A DNA stretch of 64,000 bases, from assembly GCA_949840775.1 (NCBI GenBank), contig CATKXO010000005.1, positions 1 to 64,000 of the forward strand. Reading direction: 5' to 3'. Positions within the stretch are counted from its first letter, which is position 1. Every line of letters begins with the position of its first letter. Both the position numbers and the translations under genes were made by a program. Of this stretch, positions 15,826-25,445 are shown in pieces. Under the pieces are notes generated by a model. The model was not told where the DNA came from. It did no database searches and saw only the letters and a program-made list of their open reading frames with translations. This stretch comes from an uncultured bacterium. Lineage in GTDB: Bacteria; Bacillota; Clostridia; Oscillospirales; Oscillospiraceae.

Positions 15826-17037
15826 TCACCGCGGCTTGCGGTACTCCGCAAGCACTGCCTCCGGAACGCTCTCCCGGATAAACGCACTGTCCGCCGCCCT
15901 GACCGCCTGGGCCGGATTTGCCGGCAGGCAGCGGAACCGGGACAGCGTCTCCCTGTCCGCCTGGTAAAAGTTAAAGTCGGCAGCTGCCGGCAGCTCCAGC
16001 CTCTGCTCAATCCCCCACAGCCCGGCCCGGATCATCAGGGCAAAGGCCAGATAGGGGTTGGCGCAGGGGTCGGGAGAGCGCAGCTCCGCCCGGCGGTACT
16101 CCCCCACGGCGGCGGGAATCCGCACCAGCTGGGACCGGTTTTCCCGGGACCAGGAGATATACCGGGGCGCCTTGTGGCCGCCAAACCGGGCATAGGACTC
16201 CTTCGCCGGGTTGAGGAACAGGGTCATCTCCTCCACCTTGTCCAGCACCCCCGCCACCATCTGGTACAGGCAGTCACGGCCGTCCGCCGCCTTGACCGAC
16301 ACATTGATGTGGAACCCGCTGCCCGGCGCATCTTCCAAGGGCTTGGGGGAAAAGTCGGCGCAGAGCCCGTTGCGCTCAGCGATGAATTTGACGATGGACT
16401 GGAAGGTCATCACATTGTCCGCCGCAGTGAGGGGGTCGGAGTACCGGAAGTCGATCTCGTTCTGGCCCGGACCCTCCTCATGGTGGGAGCACTCGGGGAA
16501 AATCCCCATCCGGGCCAGGGTCAGGCAGATCTCCCGGCGGATGTTCTCCCCCTTGTCGTCGGGGGCGATGTCCATATACCCTGCCCTGTCGTGGGGAATC
16601 CGGGTGGGATCGCCGTTTTCGTCCCGCTTGAACAGGTAAAACTCCTGCTCCGCGCCGAAGAGGAAGGAGTACCCCTTCTCCTCCGCCTGGGCCGCGGCAT
16701 TCCGCAGCAGGGACCGGGTGTCGCACTCAAAGGGCCGCCCGTCCGGGTAGACGATGGAGCAGAACATGCGCACCACCTGGCCGTGTTCCGGCCGCCAGGG
16801 AAGGAGCATCAGGGTCTCCGGGTCGGGGCGGAGGAGCAGGTCGGACCGAGCCTCGTCCCCGAAGCCGGCGATGGCCGAGGCGTCGAAGGCGATGCCGTAC
16901 TCAAAGGCCCGGGGCAGCTCGCCGGGGACAATGGAGATGTTTTTCTGCCTGCCGAATACGTCGCAGAAGGCCAGGTGGATAAAGGCCACCTCCGTCTCCC
17001 GGACATACTGGATGACCTCTTCTTTCGAGTATTTCAT
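15826..17037 (-). CDS. glnA: Glutamine synthetase, type I family
   Basis: A 403-residue GSI-family enzyme: ATP-dependent condensation of glutamate and ammonia to glutamine. The N-terminal beta-grasp domain contains FIHLAFCDVFGRQKN. The catalytic domain carries FGAEQEFYLF, HHEEGPGQNEIDF (metal and substrate residues), GSGFHINVS, NRSQLVRIPA and RRAELRSPDPCANPYLAFA. It is about 40 residues shorter than typical GSI-alpha, mostly at the C-terminus, and the adenylylation-tyrosine region is not recognisable. It heads a minus-strand unit with the ANTAR regulator and is divergent from glnN. Activity as a true glutamine synthetase is likely but could be divergent. Confidence 0.88.
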   Translation of the reverse strand: MKYSKEEVIQYVRETEVAFIHLAFCDVFGRQKNISIVPGELPRAFEYGIAFDASAIAGFGDEARSDLLLRPDPETLMLLPWRPEHGQVVRMFCSIVYPDGRPFECDTRSLLRNAAAQAEEKGYSFLFGAEQEFYLFKRDENGDPTRIPHDRAGYMDIAPDDKGENIRREICLTLARMGIFPECSHHEEGPGQNEIDFRYSDPLTAADNVMTFQSIVKFIAERNGLCADFSPKPLEDAPGSGFHINVSVKAADGRDCLYQMVAGVLDKVEEMTLFLNPAKESYARFGGHKAPRYISWSRENRSQLVRIPAAVGEYRRAELRSPDPCANPYLAFALMIRAGLWGIEQRLELPAAADFNFYQADRETLSRFRCLPANPAQAVRAADSAFIRESVPEAVLAEYRKPR

Positions 17038-17073
17038 AACTTCTCCCGCTTTCCTTCATTCAAATTACCGGTC

Positions 17074-17082
17074 ATTATACCA
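17074..17082 (-). promoter_or_regulatory. Extended -10 promoter of glnA
   Basis: On the minus strand TGG-TATAAT, 37 bases before the start codon; no clear -35. The leader is short and lacks a hairpin. Confidence 0.65.
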
Positions 17083-17140
17083 CAGTCCGGGGTATTTTTC
17101 CACCACTGTGAACAGAATCTGCAAAAGCAGAAAAAAACAG

Positions 17141-17169
17141 TTGACAGCTCCCTTTCTGAGGCGTATAAT
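17141..17169 (+). promoter_or_regulatory. Consensus sigma-A promoter of glnN
   Basis: TTGACA (17141-17146), 17 bases, TATAAT (17164-17169): a perfect consensus. Transcription would start near 17176, only about five bases before a terminator hairpin. Confidence 0.92.
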
Positions 17170-17180
17170 GCGCCCATAAA

Positions 17181-17229
17181 GGCAAAGGCGTCTTTTGGGT
17201 TATTCCTGAAAGGCGCCTTTGCCTTTTTT
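17181..17229 (+). terminator. Promoter-proximal intrinsic terminator (attenuator) in the glnN leader
   Basis: The left arm 17181-17195 and right arm 17209-17223 pair over 15 bp (GGCAAAGGCG with CGCCTTTGCC, then U-G and CUUU/AAAG), with a 13-base loop and six T at 17224-17229. It lies between the consensus promoter and glnN, so most transcripts should stop here unless the hairpin is prevented. No other gene ends upstream on this strand, so it is not an ordinary gene-end terminator. Confidence 0.8.
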
Positions 17230-17284
17230 GTGGGACCCGGCCCCCTGGCCGGGTCATGGCCCGCCGCCCTCGGCGGGCCCCACA
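17229..17284. repeat. Double-hairpin intergenic element (TGTGGG type)
   Basis: Begins TGTGGGACCCGG and ends GGGCCCCACA, with two hairpins inside. It directly follows the attenuator T-run and lies in the glnN leader. A further inverted repeat, AAGCC...GGCTT, follows at 17285-17308. Confidence 0.8.
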
Positions 17285-17341
17285 AGCCCCCTTTGACAAG
17301 GGAGGCTTAACAAACATCGAAGCAATGAAAGGGTGAAAAAA

Positions 17342-19438
17342 ATGGCAGCAGTACCGGAGTATTTCGGAAGTTTGGTGTTTGACGATCGGGCGATGAAGGC
17401 CAATCTGTCCACGGATGTATATCTGTCCATGAAGAAGACCATTGACGAGGGGGCCAGGCTGGACCCCGGCGTGGCCAACGCGGTAGCCTCCGCCATGAAG
17501 GACTGGGCGGTGGCCCTGGGGGCCACCCACTTTACCCACTGGTTCCAGCCCCTCACCGGTGTCACCGCCGAGAAGCACGACAGCTTCATCTCCCCCGCCG
17601 CCAACGGCCGGGTGATTATGGAGTTCTCCGGCAAGGAGCTGATTCAGGGGGAGCCCGACGCCTCCTCCTTCCCCTCCGGGGGGCTACGGGCCACCTTCGA
17701 GGCCCGGGGCTACACCGCCTGGGACCCCACCTCCTACGCCTTTATCAAGGATAAAACCCTGTGCATCCCCACCGCCTTCTGCGGCTATAACGGGGAGGCC
17801 CTGGACAAGAAGACCCCCCTCCTGCGCTCCATGGCCGCCCTGAACAAGCAGGCCCTGCGCATCCTGCGGCTGTTCGGCAATGACACGGTGAAGCATGTCA
17901 ACACCGCCGTGGGTCCGGAGCAGGAGTACTTCCTGGTGGACGCCAAAATGTGGGAGCAGCGCCGGGACCTTCGCTTTACCGGCCGCACCCTCTTCGGCGC
18001 CAAGCCCCCCAAGGGCCAGGAGATGGACGACCACTACTTCGGCACCATCAAGCCCCGGGTGGCCGCCTACATGACCGACCTGAACGACGAGCTGTGGAAG
18101 CTGGGCATCCTGGCCAAGACCCAGCACAACGAGGTGGCCCCCGCCCAGCACGAGCTGGCCCCCATCTACACCACCACCAACATCGCCACCGACCACAACC
18201 AGCTCACCATGGAGATGATGCAGAAGGTGGCCGCCCGCCACGGGCTGGTGTGCCTGCTCCACGAAAAGCCCTTTGTGGGGGTGAACGGCTCGGGCAAGCA
18301 CAACAACTGGTCCATCGCCACCGACACCGGGGTCAACCTCCTCTCCCCAGGCCAGACCCCCTATGAGAACGCCCAGTTTTTGCTGTTCCTCTGCGCCGTC
18401 ATCAAGGCGGTGGACGACTATCAGGACCTGCTGCGCATTTCCGTGGCCACCGCCGGCAACGACCACCGCCTGGGGGCCAACGAGGCGCCCCCCGCCGTGG
18501 TGTCCATGTTCCTGGGGGATGAGCTGGCCGCCATTCTGGGCTGCATCGAGCACGACGCCCCCTACACCGGCATCGATACCGGCAAGGTAAAGCTGGGGGT
18601 GGACGTGCTGCCCAGGTTCCGCCGGGACACCACCGACCGCAACCGCACCTCCCCCTTCGCCTTCACTGGCAACAAGTTTGAGTTCCGCATGGTGGGCTCC
18701 GCCGACTCCATCGCCTGCGCCAATATCATGATTAATACCGCCGTGGCCGAGAGCCTGCGGGTCTACGCCGACCGGCTGGAGGGGGCGGAGGACTTTGAGG
18801 CCGCCCTCCAGGCCATGATCCGCAAGACCATCCAGGACCACAAGCGGATTATCTTCAACGGCAACGGCTACGACGACGCCTGGATCCGGGAGGCCACCGA
18901 AAAGCGGGGCCTGCTCAACTGCCGCACCACCCCCGACTGCGTCCCCCACCTGCTGGACGAAAAAAACGTGGCCCTGCTTACCGGCCACAAGGTGTTTACC
19001 AGGGCGGAGCTGGAATCCCGGTATGAGGTCACCCTGGAGAACTACTGCAAGACCATCATCATCGAGGCCAACACCATGGCAGACATGGCCCGCACTGAGA
19101 TTCTCCCCGCCGTCCAGGCATTTACCTGCGACACCGCCAAAACCGCCGCCGCCAAGAAGGAGCTGGTCCCCGGCTGTCTTTGCGAGTATGAGACGGAACT
19201 GGTAAAAAAGCTGTCCGGCCTCACCGACCAGATTGCTGTCAAGGCGGCGGAGTTGGAGGAGGCGGTGCTGGACCTGGCCAACGCCGGGGATATCAAGCGG
19301 GAGGCTGAGCTCATCCGGGACGTGGTGCTGCCCAAAATGGGCGAGCTGCGCCTGCCCTGCGACGAGGCCGAGACCCTCACCGCCAGGAAGTACTGGCCCT
19401 TCCCCACCTACGGCGACCTGCTGTTCGGGGTGCGGTAA
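17342..19438 (+). CDS. glnN: Glutamine synthetase type III
   Basis: A 698-residue GSIII enzyme, the long form found in Bacteroides, cyanobacteria and clostridia, making glutamine from glutamate and ammonia. Typical motifs are [12 protein letters not shown] at the N-terminus, [50 protein letters not shown] and FNGNGYDD. Its length matches the family (about 700). The ATG at 17342 is chosen over an in-frame GTG nine bases earlier because AAAGGGTG is then well spaced. It is divergent from glnA and its ANTAR regulator, and an attenuator-like hairpin precedes it. It is followed by four nucleotide and asparagine genes that largely consume glutamine. Confidence 0.97.
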   Translation: MAAVPEYFGSLVFDDRAMKANLSTDVYLSMKKTIDEGARLDPGVANAVASAMKDWAVALGATHFTHWFQPLTGVTAEKHDSFISPAANGRVIMEFSGKELIQGEPDASSFPSGGLRATFEARGYTAWDPTSYAFIKDKTLCIPTAFCGYNGEALDKKTPLLRSMAALNKQALRILRLFGNDTVKHVNTAVGPEQEYFLVDAKMWEQRRDLRFTGRTLFGAKPPKGQEMDDHYFGTIKPRVAAYMTDLNDELWKLGILAKTQHNEVAPAQHELAPIYTTTNIATDHNQLTMEMMQKVAARHGLVCLLHEKPFVGVNGSGKHNNWSIATDTGVNLLSPGQTPYENAQFLLFLCAVIKAVDDYQDLLRISVATAGNDHRLGANEAPPAVVSMFLGDELAAILGCIEHDAPYTGIDTGKVKLGVDVLPRFRRDTTDRNRTSPFAFTGNKFEFRMVGSADSIACANIMINTAVAESLRVYADRLEGAEDFEAALQAMIRKTIQDHKRIIFNGNGYDDAWIREATEKRGLLNCRTTPDCVPHLLDEKNVALLTGHKVFTRAELESRYEVTLENYCKTIIIEANTMADMARTEILPAVQAFTCDTAKTAAAKKELVPGCLCEYETELVKKLSGLTDQIAVKAAELEEAVLDLANAGDIKREAELIRDVVLPKMGELRLPCDEAETLTARKYWPFPTYGDLLFGVR

Positions 19439-19443
19439 CTGCC

Positions 19444-19521
19444 TGTAGGGGCGGGCATCACCCGCCCGTCCCTACCGGAATTTTGGCAATATTATGCGGG
19501 CGGATGATATCCGCCCCTACA
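19444..19521. repeat. Double-hairpin intergenic element (TGTAGGGG type)
   Basis: TGTAGGGGCGGG at the left and CCGCCCCTACA at the right, with GCGGG(C)/CCCGC hairpins inside. It fills the gap between glnN and asnB. Confidence 0.85.
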
Positions 19522-19552
19522 AAATTATTCCGCCAAAATGGAGGAAACAATT

Positions 19553-21133
19553 ATGTGTTCAATTATCGGATATTGCGGCCCTGTGGCCGATATGGCCGCC
19601 TTTCAGGCGGGCTTTCAGCGTACCGTCAGCCGGGGCCCCGACGACAGCCGGGTGGTCCGGGCGGGAGAGGGCCTGCTGGGCTTTCACCGCCTGGCCATCA
19701 TGGGGCTGACCCCCGAGGGAATGCAGCCCTTTGCGCTGGAGGGCAGCTTTGCCGTGTGCAACGGCGAAATCTACGGCTTTGAAAAGCTGAAGGGGGAGCT
19801 GATGGCAAAGGGCTACACCTTCCGCAGCGGCTCCGACTGCGAAATTCTGCTCCCCATGTACCGGGAGTACGGCGCCGGCATGTTCGCCATGCTGGACGCG
19901 GAGTTCGCCTGCATCCTCTACGACGGTCAAACCGGAGAATTTATCGCCGCCCGGGACCCCATTGGCATCCGCCCCCTCTACTACGGCTATGACAGCCGGG
20001 GGACAATTATCTTCGCCAGCGAACCCAAGAACCTGCTGGGCCTGACGGGCAAAATTATGCCCTTCCCCCCGGGGCACTACTATAAGGACGGCAAATTTGT
20101 GTGCTATCACGATATTGCAAAAACCACCCGTTTCTGCTATGATGAACTGGAAATTCTTTGCAGAAACATCCGGGAAAAGCTGACGGCGGCTGTGGAAAAG
20201 CGGCTGGTGGCCGACGCCAGGGTGGGCTTTCTCCTGTCCGGCGGGCTGGACTCCTCCCTGGTGTGCGCCATCGCCGCCAAAAGGAGCAAGACGCCCATTC
20301 AAACCTTCGCCATCGGCATGGATACCGACGCCATCGACCTGAAATATGCCAGGCAGGCGGCCGATTACATCGGCAGCGACCACCGGGAGATTATCATTAC
20401 CAAAGAGGACGTGCTGTCTTCCCTGGAGACGGTGGTGGAGCTGCTGGGCACCTACGACATCACCACCATCCGGGCCAGCATGGGCATGTACCTGGTCTGC
20501 AAGGCCATCCATGAGCAGACGGACGTGCGGGTACTCCTCACCGGCGAGATCTCCGACGAGCTCTTCGGCTACAAATACACCGATTTCGCCCCCTCCGCCG
20601 CCGCGTTCCAGGAGGAGGCGGCCAAGCGGGTGCGGGAGCTGCACATGTACGATGTGCTCCGGGCGGACCGGTGCATCTCGGTGAACTCCCTGGAGGCCCG
20701 GGTGCCCTTCGGAGACCTGGATTTTGTGGAGTACGTCATGGCCATCGACCCGGAGAAAAAACTCAACGTTTACGGCAAGGGCAAGTACCTGCTGCGGAAA
20801 GCCTTCCAGGGGGACTGGCTCCCCGAGTCCATCCTGTGGCGGGAGAAGGCCGCCTTCTCCGACGCGGTGGGCCACTCCCTGGTGGACGATTTGAAGGAGT
20901 ACGCCGAGGCCCAGTACACCGATGAGAAATTTGAGACCCGGCGGCAGCGGTACAGCCACGCCCGGCCCTTTACCAAGGAGTCGCTGCTCTACCGGGAACT
21001 CTTTGAGAAGTACTACCCCGGCCAGAGCCAGATGATTGCGGACTTCTGGATGCCTAACAGGTCCTGGGAGGGCTGCGATGTCAGCGACCCCTCCGCCCGG
21101 GTGTTGGCCAACTACGGCGACAGCGGAGTGTAG
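19553..21133 (+). CDS. asnB: Asparagine synthase (glutamine-hydrolysing)
   Basis: A 526-residue AsnB. After removal of Met the nucleophilic cysteine is N-terminal (MCSIIGYCG), as required for a class II glutamine amidotransferase domain (residues 1-190; GFHRLAIMG, CNGEIYGF, FIAARDPIGIRPLYYG). The synthetase domain follows, with the pyrophosphate loop LLSGGLDSSLV and TGEISDELFGYKY. It amidates aspartate using glutamine and ATP. The start at 19553 is set by the catalytic Cys and by GGAGGAA; an upstream in-frame ATG overlaps the ribosome site. It sits between two repeat elements in the glutamine cluster. Confidence 0.95.
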   Translation: MCSIIGYCGPVADMAAFQAGFQRTVSRGPDDSRVVRAGEGLLGFHRLAIMGLTPEGMQPFALEGSFAVCNGEIYGFEKLKGELMAKGYTFRSGSDCEILLPMYREYGAGMFAMLDAEFACILYDGQTGEFIAARDPIGIRPLYYGYDSRGTIIFASEPKNLLGLTGKIMPFPPGHYYKDGKFVCYHDIAKTTRFCYDELEILCRNIREKLTAAVEKRLVADARVGFLLSGGLDSSLVCAIAAKRSKTPIQTFAIGMDTDAIDLKYARQAADYIGSDHREIIITKEDVLSSLETVVELLGTYDITTIRASMGMYLVCKAIHEQTDVRVLLTGEISDELFGYKYTDFAPSAAAFQEEAAKRVRELHMYDVLRADRCISVNSLEARVPFGDLDFVEYVMAIDPEKKLNVYGKGKYLLRKAFQGDWLPESILWREKAAFSDAVGHSLVDDLKEYAEAQYTDEKFETRRQRYSHARPFTKESLLYRELFEKYYPGQSQMIADFWMPNRSWEGCDVSDPSARVLANYGDSGV

Positions 21134-21151
21134 GCCCCTGCGGTCCTCCGT

Positions 21152-21233
21152 TGTGGGCCCCGCCCCCCTGGGCGGGGCATTTCTTAAGAGAAACCTGTTC
21201 ATAAATGACCCGCCGGGGGCGGCGGGTCCCACA
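21152..21233. repeat. Double-hairpin intergenic element (TGTGGG type)
   Basis: TGTGGGCCCCGCC at the left and GGCGGGTCCCACA at the right; fills the asnB-guaA gap. Confidence 0.85.
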
Positions 21234-21259
21234 ATATAAAAAACAGACGGAGGGACAGC

Positions 21260-22795
21260 ATGGAAAAAATTCTTATCATCGACTTCGGCGGGCAGTACAA
21301 CCAGCTCATCGCCCGCCGGGTGCGGGAGTGCAACGTGTACTGCGAGGTCAAGCCCTACACCACCCCCCTGGTCCAGCTGCGGGCCATGGAGCCCATCGGC
21401 ATCATCTTCACCGGCGGGCCCCAGTCCGTCTACCTGGAGGGCTCTCCCCAGGTGGACCCGGACATTTTTACCTGGGGGGTGCCCATCCTGGGCATCTGCT
21501 ACGGCTGCCAGCTCATCGCCCACAATCTGGGCGGCCAGGTCACCCCGGCCCAGGACGACTCCGCCCGGGAGTACGGCAAGACCATTACCCACTTCGATAC
21601 CGGCTGCAAGCTGTTCCAGGGGCTGCCCCGGCAGGGTGTGACCTGGATGAGCCACGGGGACTACATGGCCAGGGTGCCGGAGGGCTTTGCCCTCACCGCC
21701 CGCTCCAGCGCCTGCCCCAACGTGGCCATCGCCGACGAGGGGCGGGGCTTTTACGGCGTGCAGTTCCACCCGGAGGTGGACCACACCGAGCATGGGATTA
21801 ACATGATCCGAAACTTCCTCTATGAGGTCTGCCGCGCCAAGGGCGACTGGACCATGGGGGACTACAAAAACACCGCCATTGCCCGGCTCCGGGAGAAAAT
21901 CGGCTCCGGAAAGGTTCTGCTGGCACTCAGCGGCGGGGTGGACTCCTCGGTGGCCGCCGCTCTGCTGGCCGAAGCGGTGGGCAGCCAGCTCACCTGCGTC
22001 TTTGTGGACCACGGCCTCATGCGCCTGAACGAGGGGGATGAGGTGGAGGAGGCCTTTGCCAAATGGGACCTGAACTTCGTCCGGGTAGACGCCGAGAGCC
22101 GCTTTCTGCTGAAGCTGGCCGGGGTGGACGAGCCCGAGCGCAAACGGAAGATCATCGGCGGGGAGTTCATCCGGGTCTTCGAGGAGGAGGCCAAAAAGGT
22201 GGGAGCCGTGGACTTCTTGGCCCAGGGCACCATCTACCCCGACGTGATTGAGTCGGGGGCGGGGGACGCCGCCGTCATCAAGAGCCACCACAACGTGGGC
22301 GGCCTGCCCGACTACGTGGATTTCAAGGAGATCATAGAACCCCTGCGGATGCTGTTCAAGGACGAGGTCCGTCAGCTGGGCCGGGAGCTGGGCCTGCCCG
22401 AATATCTGGTCTCCCGCCAGCCCTTCCCGGGGCCGGGTCTGGCCATCCGCATCATCGGCGGCATCACCAAGGAGAAGGCGGACATCCTCCGTCAAGCCGA
22501 CTTCATCTTCCGGGAGGAGATGGCCCAGGCCGGGGAGGACAAAAACCTGAACCAGTACTTTGCCGTACTCACCAACACCCGCTCCGTGGGCGTCATGGGG
22601 GACGGCCGCACCTACGACTACACCCTGGCCCTCCGGGCGGTGACCACCTCCGACTTTATGACCGCCGACTGGGCCCGCATCCCCTACGACCTGCTGGACA
22701 AGGTGTCCGGGCGAATCGTCAATGAGGTGAGGGGAATCAACCGGATCGTGTACGATATTACAAGCAAGCCCCCGGCCACAATCGAGTGGGAGTGA
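21260..22795 (+). CDS. guaA: GMP synthase (glutamine-hydrolysing)
   Basis: A 511-residue GuaA converting XMP to GMP with glutamine as amide donor. The N-terminal class I amidotransferase domain has GICYGCQ (nucleophile Cys) and [11 protein letters not shown]. The ATP-pyrophosphatase domain has [10 protein letters not shown]. The C-terminal dimerisation domain ends [15 protein letters not shown], as in all GuaA proteins. Full length. Strong GGAGGG site. It leads a tight run with purC (19-base gap) and pyrG (25-base gap), consistent with one transcript. Confidence 0.98.
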   Translation: MEKILIIDFGGQYNQLIARRVRECNVYCEVKPYTTPLVQLRAMEPIGIIFTGGPQSVYLEGSPQVDPDIFTWGVPILGICYGCQLIAHNLGGQVTPAQDDSAREYGKTITHFDTGCKLFQGLPRQGVTWMSHGDYMARVPEGFALTARSSACPNVAIADEGRGFYGVQFHPEVDHTEHGINMIRNFLYEVCRAKGDWTMGDYKNTAIARLREKIGSGKVLLALSGGVDSSVAAALLAEAVGSQLTCVFVDHGLMRLNEGDEVEEAFAKWDLNFVRVDAESRFLLKLAGVDEPERKRKIIGGEFIRVFEEEAKKVGAVDFLAQGTIYPDVIESGAGDAAVIKSHHNVGGLPDYVDFKEIIEPLRMLFKDEVRQLGRELGLPEYLVSRQPFPGPGLAIRIIGGITKEKADILRQADFIFREEMAQAGEDKNLNQYFAVLTNTRSVGVMGDGRTYDYTLALRAVTTSDFMTADWARIPYDLLDKVSGRIVNEVRGINRIVYDITSKPPATIEWE

Positions 22796-22814
22796 GCGAC
22801 AGGAGGAACGTGTT

Positions 22815-23528
22815 ATGGAAAAACAGGAACTGCTCTATGAGGGCAAGGCGAAAAAGGTATATGCCACCCAGGACCCCCATCTGCTTATCGTCTCCTACAA
22901 AGACGATGCCACCGCCTTCAACGGGCTGAAAAAAGGCACCATCCAAGGCAAGGGGGCCATCAACAACCAGATGAGCAACCTGCTCATGGCCCGGCTGGAG
23001 AAAGAGGGTATCCCCACCCACCTGGTAGAGGAGCTGAACAGCCGGGAGACGCTGGTGAAGAAGGTGTCCATTGTACCGCTGGAGGTCATTGTGCGCAATA
23101 TTGCTGCGGGTTCCTTCTCCAAGCGGTACGGCGTGGAGGAAGGCATGGTATTTGACGCCCCCACCCTGGAATTTTCTTATAAAAACGACAGCCTGGGCGA
23201 CCCCCTGCTCAATGACGACCACGCCCTCGCCCTGGGGCTGGCCAGCCGGGAGGAACTGACCCTGATCCGGACGTATGCCCTGGCCGTCAACCGCCTGCTC
23301 CAGGAGACCTGGAGGGTCTGCGGCATTACCCTGGTGGACTTTAAGGTGGAGTTCGGCCGCCTGGAGGACGGAACGATTGTGCTGGCCGACGAGATCAGCC
23401 CCGACACCTGCCGGCTTTGGGACGCCAGCACACAGGAAAAGCTGGACAAGGACCGCTTCCGCCGGGATCTGGGCGGCGTGGAGGAAGCTTACATCCAGGT
23501 GATGGAGCGGCTGACCAGGGGCCTGTAA
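22815..23528 (+). CDS. purC: SAICAR synthetase
   Basis: A 237-residue phosphoribosylaminoimidazole-succinocarboxamide synthase, the step joining CAIR and aspartate in purine synthesis. Signatures include [11 protein letters not shown] at the N-terminus, [18 protein letters not shown] and [14 protein letters not shown]. The length is standard for bacterial PurC. AGGAGG precedes the ATG. It is the only gene of the run from glnN to pyrG that is not a glutamine synthetase or amidotransferase. Confidence 0.97.
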   Translation: MEKQELLYEGKAKKVYATQDPHLLIVSYKDDATAFNGLKKGTIQGKGAINNQMSNLLMARLEKEGIPTHLVEELNSRETLVKKVSIVPLEVIVRNIAAGSFSKRYGVEEGMVFDAPTLEFSYKNDSLGDPLLNDDHALALGLASREELTLIRTYALAVNRLLQETWRVCGITLVDFKVEFGRLEDGTIVLADEISPDTCRLWDASTQEKLDKDRFRRDLGGVEEAYIQVMERLTRGL

Positions 23529-23553
23529 CCGCCGGATTGGGGGAGAGGAACAC

Positions 23554-25155
23554 ATGACAAAGTATATTTTTGTTACCGGCGGCGTGGTATCCGGGCTGGG
23601 CAAGGGGATTACGGCGGCCTCCTTGGGCCGGCTGCTGAAGCAGCGGGGGCTGAAGGTAAAGGTCCAGAAGCTGGACCCCTATCTGAACGTGGACCCCGGC
23701 ACCATGTCCCCCTACCAGCATGGGGAAGTCTTCGTCACCGACGACGGGGCCGAGACCGACCTGGATCTGGGCCACTATGAGCGCTTCATCGACGAGAACC
23801 TGACGGTAAACTCCTCCGTCTCCTCGGGGAAGGTGTACTGGAACGTCCTCAACCGGGAGCGCCGGGGGGACTACCTGGGGGGCACCGTCCAGATTATCCC
23901 CCACATCACCGACGAGATCAAGCGGAATATCTACACCCTGGACACCCCCGGTACCGACGCGGCCATCGTGGAGATTGGCGGTACGGTGGGGGACATCGAG
24001 TCCCAGCCCTTTCTGGAGGCCATCCGTCAGGTGGCGGCAGAGCGCGGGCGGCAGAACGTCATGTTCATCCACGTCTCCCTCATCGTTTCCATCCCCGGCA
24101 CCGGGGAGCTGAAATCCAAGCCCACCCAGCACTCCGCCAAGGAGCTGCTTTCCTTGGGCATCCAGCCCGACGTGATTGTCTGCCGCAGTGACGCCCCGAT
24201 TCCCCAGGAAATACTGGACAAAATATCCCTGTTTTGCAGCATCCCCAAGGACCACGCCATCCCCAATCTGACTGCCGGCCTGCTCTACGAGGTCCCCCTG
24301 ATGCTGGAGCGGGAGGGGCTGGCCGACGTGGTGGTCCGCCGGTTGGGGCTCATCTGCCATATGCCCGACCTCACCGAGTGGGCCACCATGGTCCACCGGG
24401 CGAAAAACCCCGTCGGGGCCGTGGAGATTGCCCTGGTGGGCAAGTATGTAGCCCTCCACGACGCCTATCTGTCGGTGGCCGAGGCCCTCACCCACGGGGG
24501 GATCGAGAATCAGGTAAAAGTCAACATCCGCTGGGTAGACAGCGAGACGGTCAGCGACCAAAACGCCGCCCAGGTCCTGGCCGGGGCGGACGGCGTCCTG
24601 GTCCCCGGCGGCTTCGGCGACCGGGGCATCGAGGGCAAGATCTCCGCCATCCGGTACGCCCGGGAGAACCGGGTGCCCTTCTTCGGCATCTGCCTGGGGA
24701 TGCAGATGGCGGTGGTGGAGTTTGCCCGCCACGTCTGCGGGATGGAGGACGCCCATTCCAGTGAGTTCTCCCGGACCACCGCCCACCCGGTCATCGACCT
24801 GATGCCCGGCCAGCGGGAAATCACTGACAAGGGGGGCACCATGCGGCTGGGGTCCTATCCCTGCAAGCTTACCGGCCGGGACAGCCGGACCTTCACCGCC
24901 TACGGGTCAGAGGAGATTGCCGAGCGCCACCGCCACCGCTACGAGTTCAACAACCAGTTCCGGGAGGAGCTCACCGGGGCGGGCCTCGCTTTGGCCGGAC
25001 TGTCCCCCGACGGACGGCTGGTGGAGATGGTGGAGCTGCCCGATCACCCCTGGTTCGTGGGGGTGCAGTTCCACCCGGAGCTGAAATCCCGGCCCAATAA
25101 GGCCCACCCCCTCTTCCGGGACTTTGTGGCCGCGGCAGTACGTTATTCCAAATAG
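23554..25155 (+). CDS. pyrG: CTP synthase
   Basis: A 533-residue PyrG aminating UTP to CTP with glutamine. The amidoligase domain opens [17 protein letters not shown] (P-loop), with [16 protein letters not shown] and [10 protein letters not shown]. The class I amidotransferase domain has GICLGMQ (nucleophile Cys) and FHPELKSRP near the end. Full length. It ends the guaA-purC-pyrG run and is followed by a repeat element rather than a clear terminator. Confidence 0.98.
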   Translation: MTKYIFVTGGVVSGLGKGITAASLGRLLKQRGLKVKVQKLDPYLNVDPGTMSPYQHGEVFVTDDGAETDLDLGHYERFIDENLTVNSSVSSGKVYWNVLNRERRGDYLGGTVQIIPHITDEIKRNIYTLDTPGTDAAIVEIGGTVGDIESQPFLEAIRQVAAERGRQNVMFIHVSLIVSIPGTGELKSKPTQHSAKELLSLGIQPDVIVCRSDAPIPQEILDKISLFCSIPKDHAIPNLTAGLLYEVPLMLEREGLADVVVRRLGLICHMPDLTEWATMVHRAKNPVGAVEIALVGKYVALHDAYLSVAEALTHGGIENQVKVNIRWVDSETVSDQNAAQVLAGADGVLVPGGFGDRGIEGKISAIRYARENRVPFFGICLGMQMAVVEFARHVCGMEDAHSSEFSRTTAHPVIDLMPGQREITDKGGTMRLGSYPCKLTGRDSRTFTAYGSEEIAERHRHRYEFNNQFREELTGAGLALAGLSPDGRLVEMVELPDHPWFVGVQFHPELKSRPNKAHPLFRDFVAAAVRYSK

Positions 25156-25163
25156 AACTGAAA

Positions 25164-25305
25164 GGGATTGTCCTTTTCGCAGATTTAAATGTAGGGGCCG
25201 CCGCCCTCGGCGGCCCCTCAAAGTACAGCGTCTTCCCTGATTTTAGGCCGCCCAAGGGGGCGGCCCCTACTGATCTCCGGATAAAATGCGTGTTAGGACA
25301 CCCCC
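25164..25305. repeat. Double-hairpin intergenic element, long copy 2
   Basis: The same 142-base unit as 3399-3540, with the core at 25190-25270. The two GC-rich arms and both flanks (GGGATTGTCC, GGATAAAATGCG) are conserved while the central spacer differs. It lies between pyrG and the galK promoter. Confidence 0.85.
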
Positions 25306-25320
25306 AACCAAAAAGCCGCC

Positions 25321-25349
25321 TTGTATCCCCTGGAAAAGCGTGGTATAAT
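25321..25349 (+). promoter_or_regulatory. Sigma-A promoter of galK-galT
   Basis: TTGTAT (25321-25326), 17 bases, TATAAT (25344-25349), with TGG before the -10. The leader to the TTG start is about 90 bases. Confidence 0.85.
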
Positions 25350-25445
25350 GAAAGCCGTAATCTACAATTACGGCAGATACCCCGCGCCGGATTGATGAAA
25401 AGGTATTCGGCTTCTACATCAATACGAAGAAAGAGGTGGCGTTTC

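Noticed and set aside
13939..17310. An 1123-codon plus-strand open frame
   Set aside because: Opposite the CmpB protein, ANTAR regulator and glnA, all with clear domains; composition is typical of antisense frames in GC-rich DNA.
17170..17341. ANTAR-type paired hexaloop hairpins in the glnN leader
   Set aside because: Only one hairpin with a 13-base loop is present before the terminator; the expected pair of six-base loops was not found, so direct ANTAR control is left as a hypothesis.
19559..22495. A 978-codon minus-strand open frame across asnB and guaA
   Set aside because: Antisense to two unmistakable enzymes and runs through an intergenic repeat; no ribosome site.
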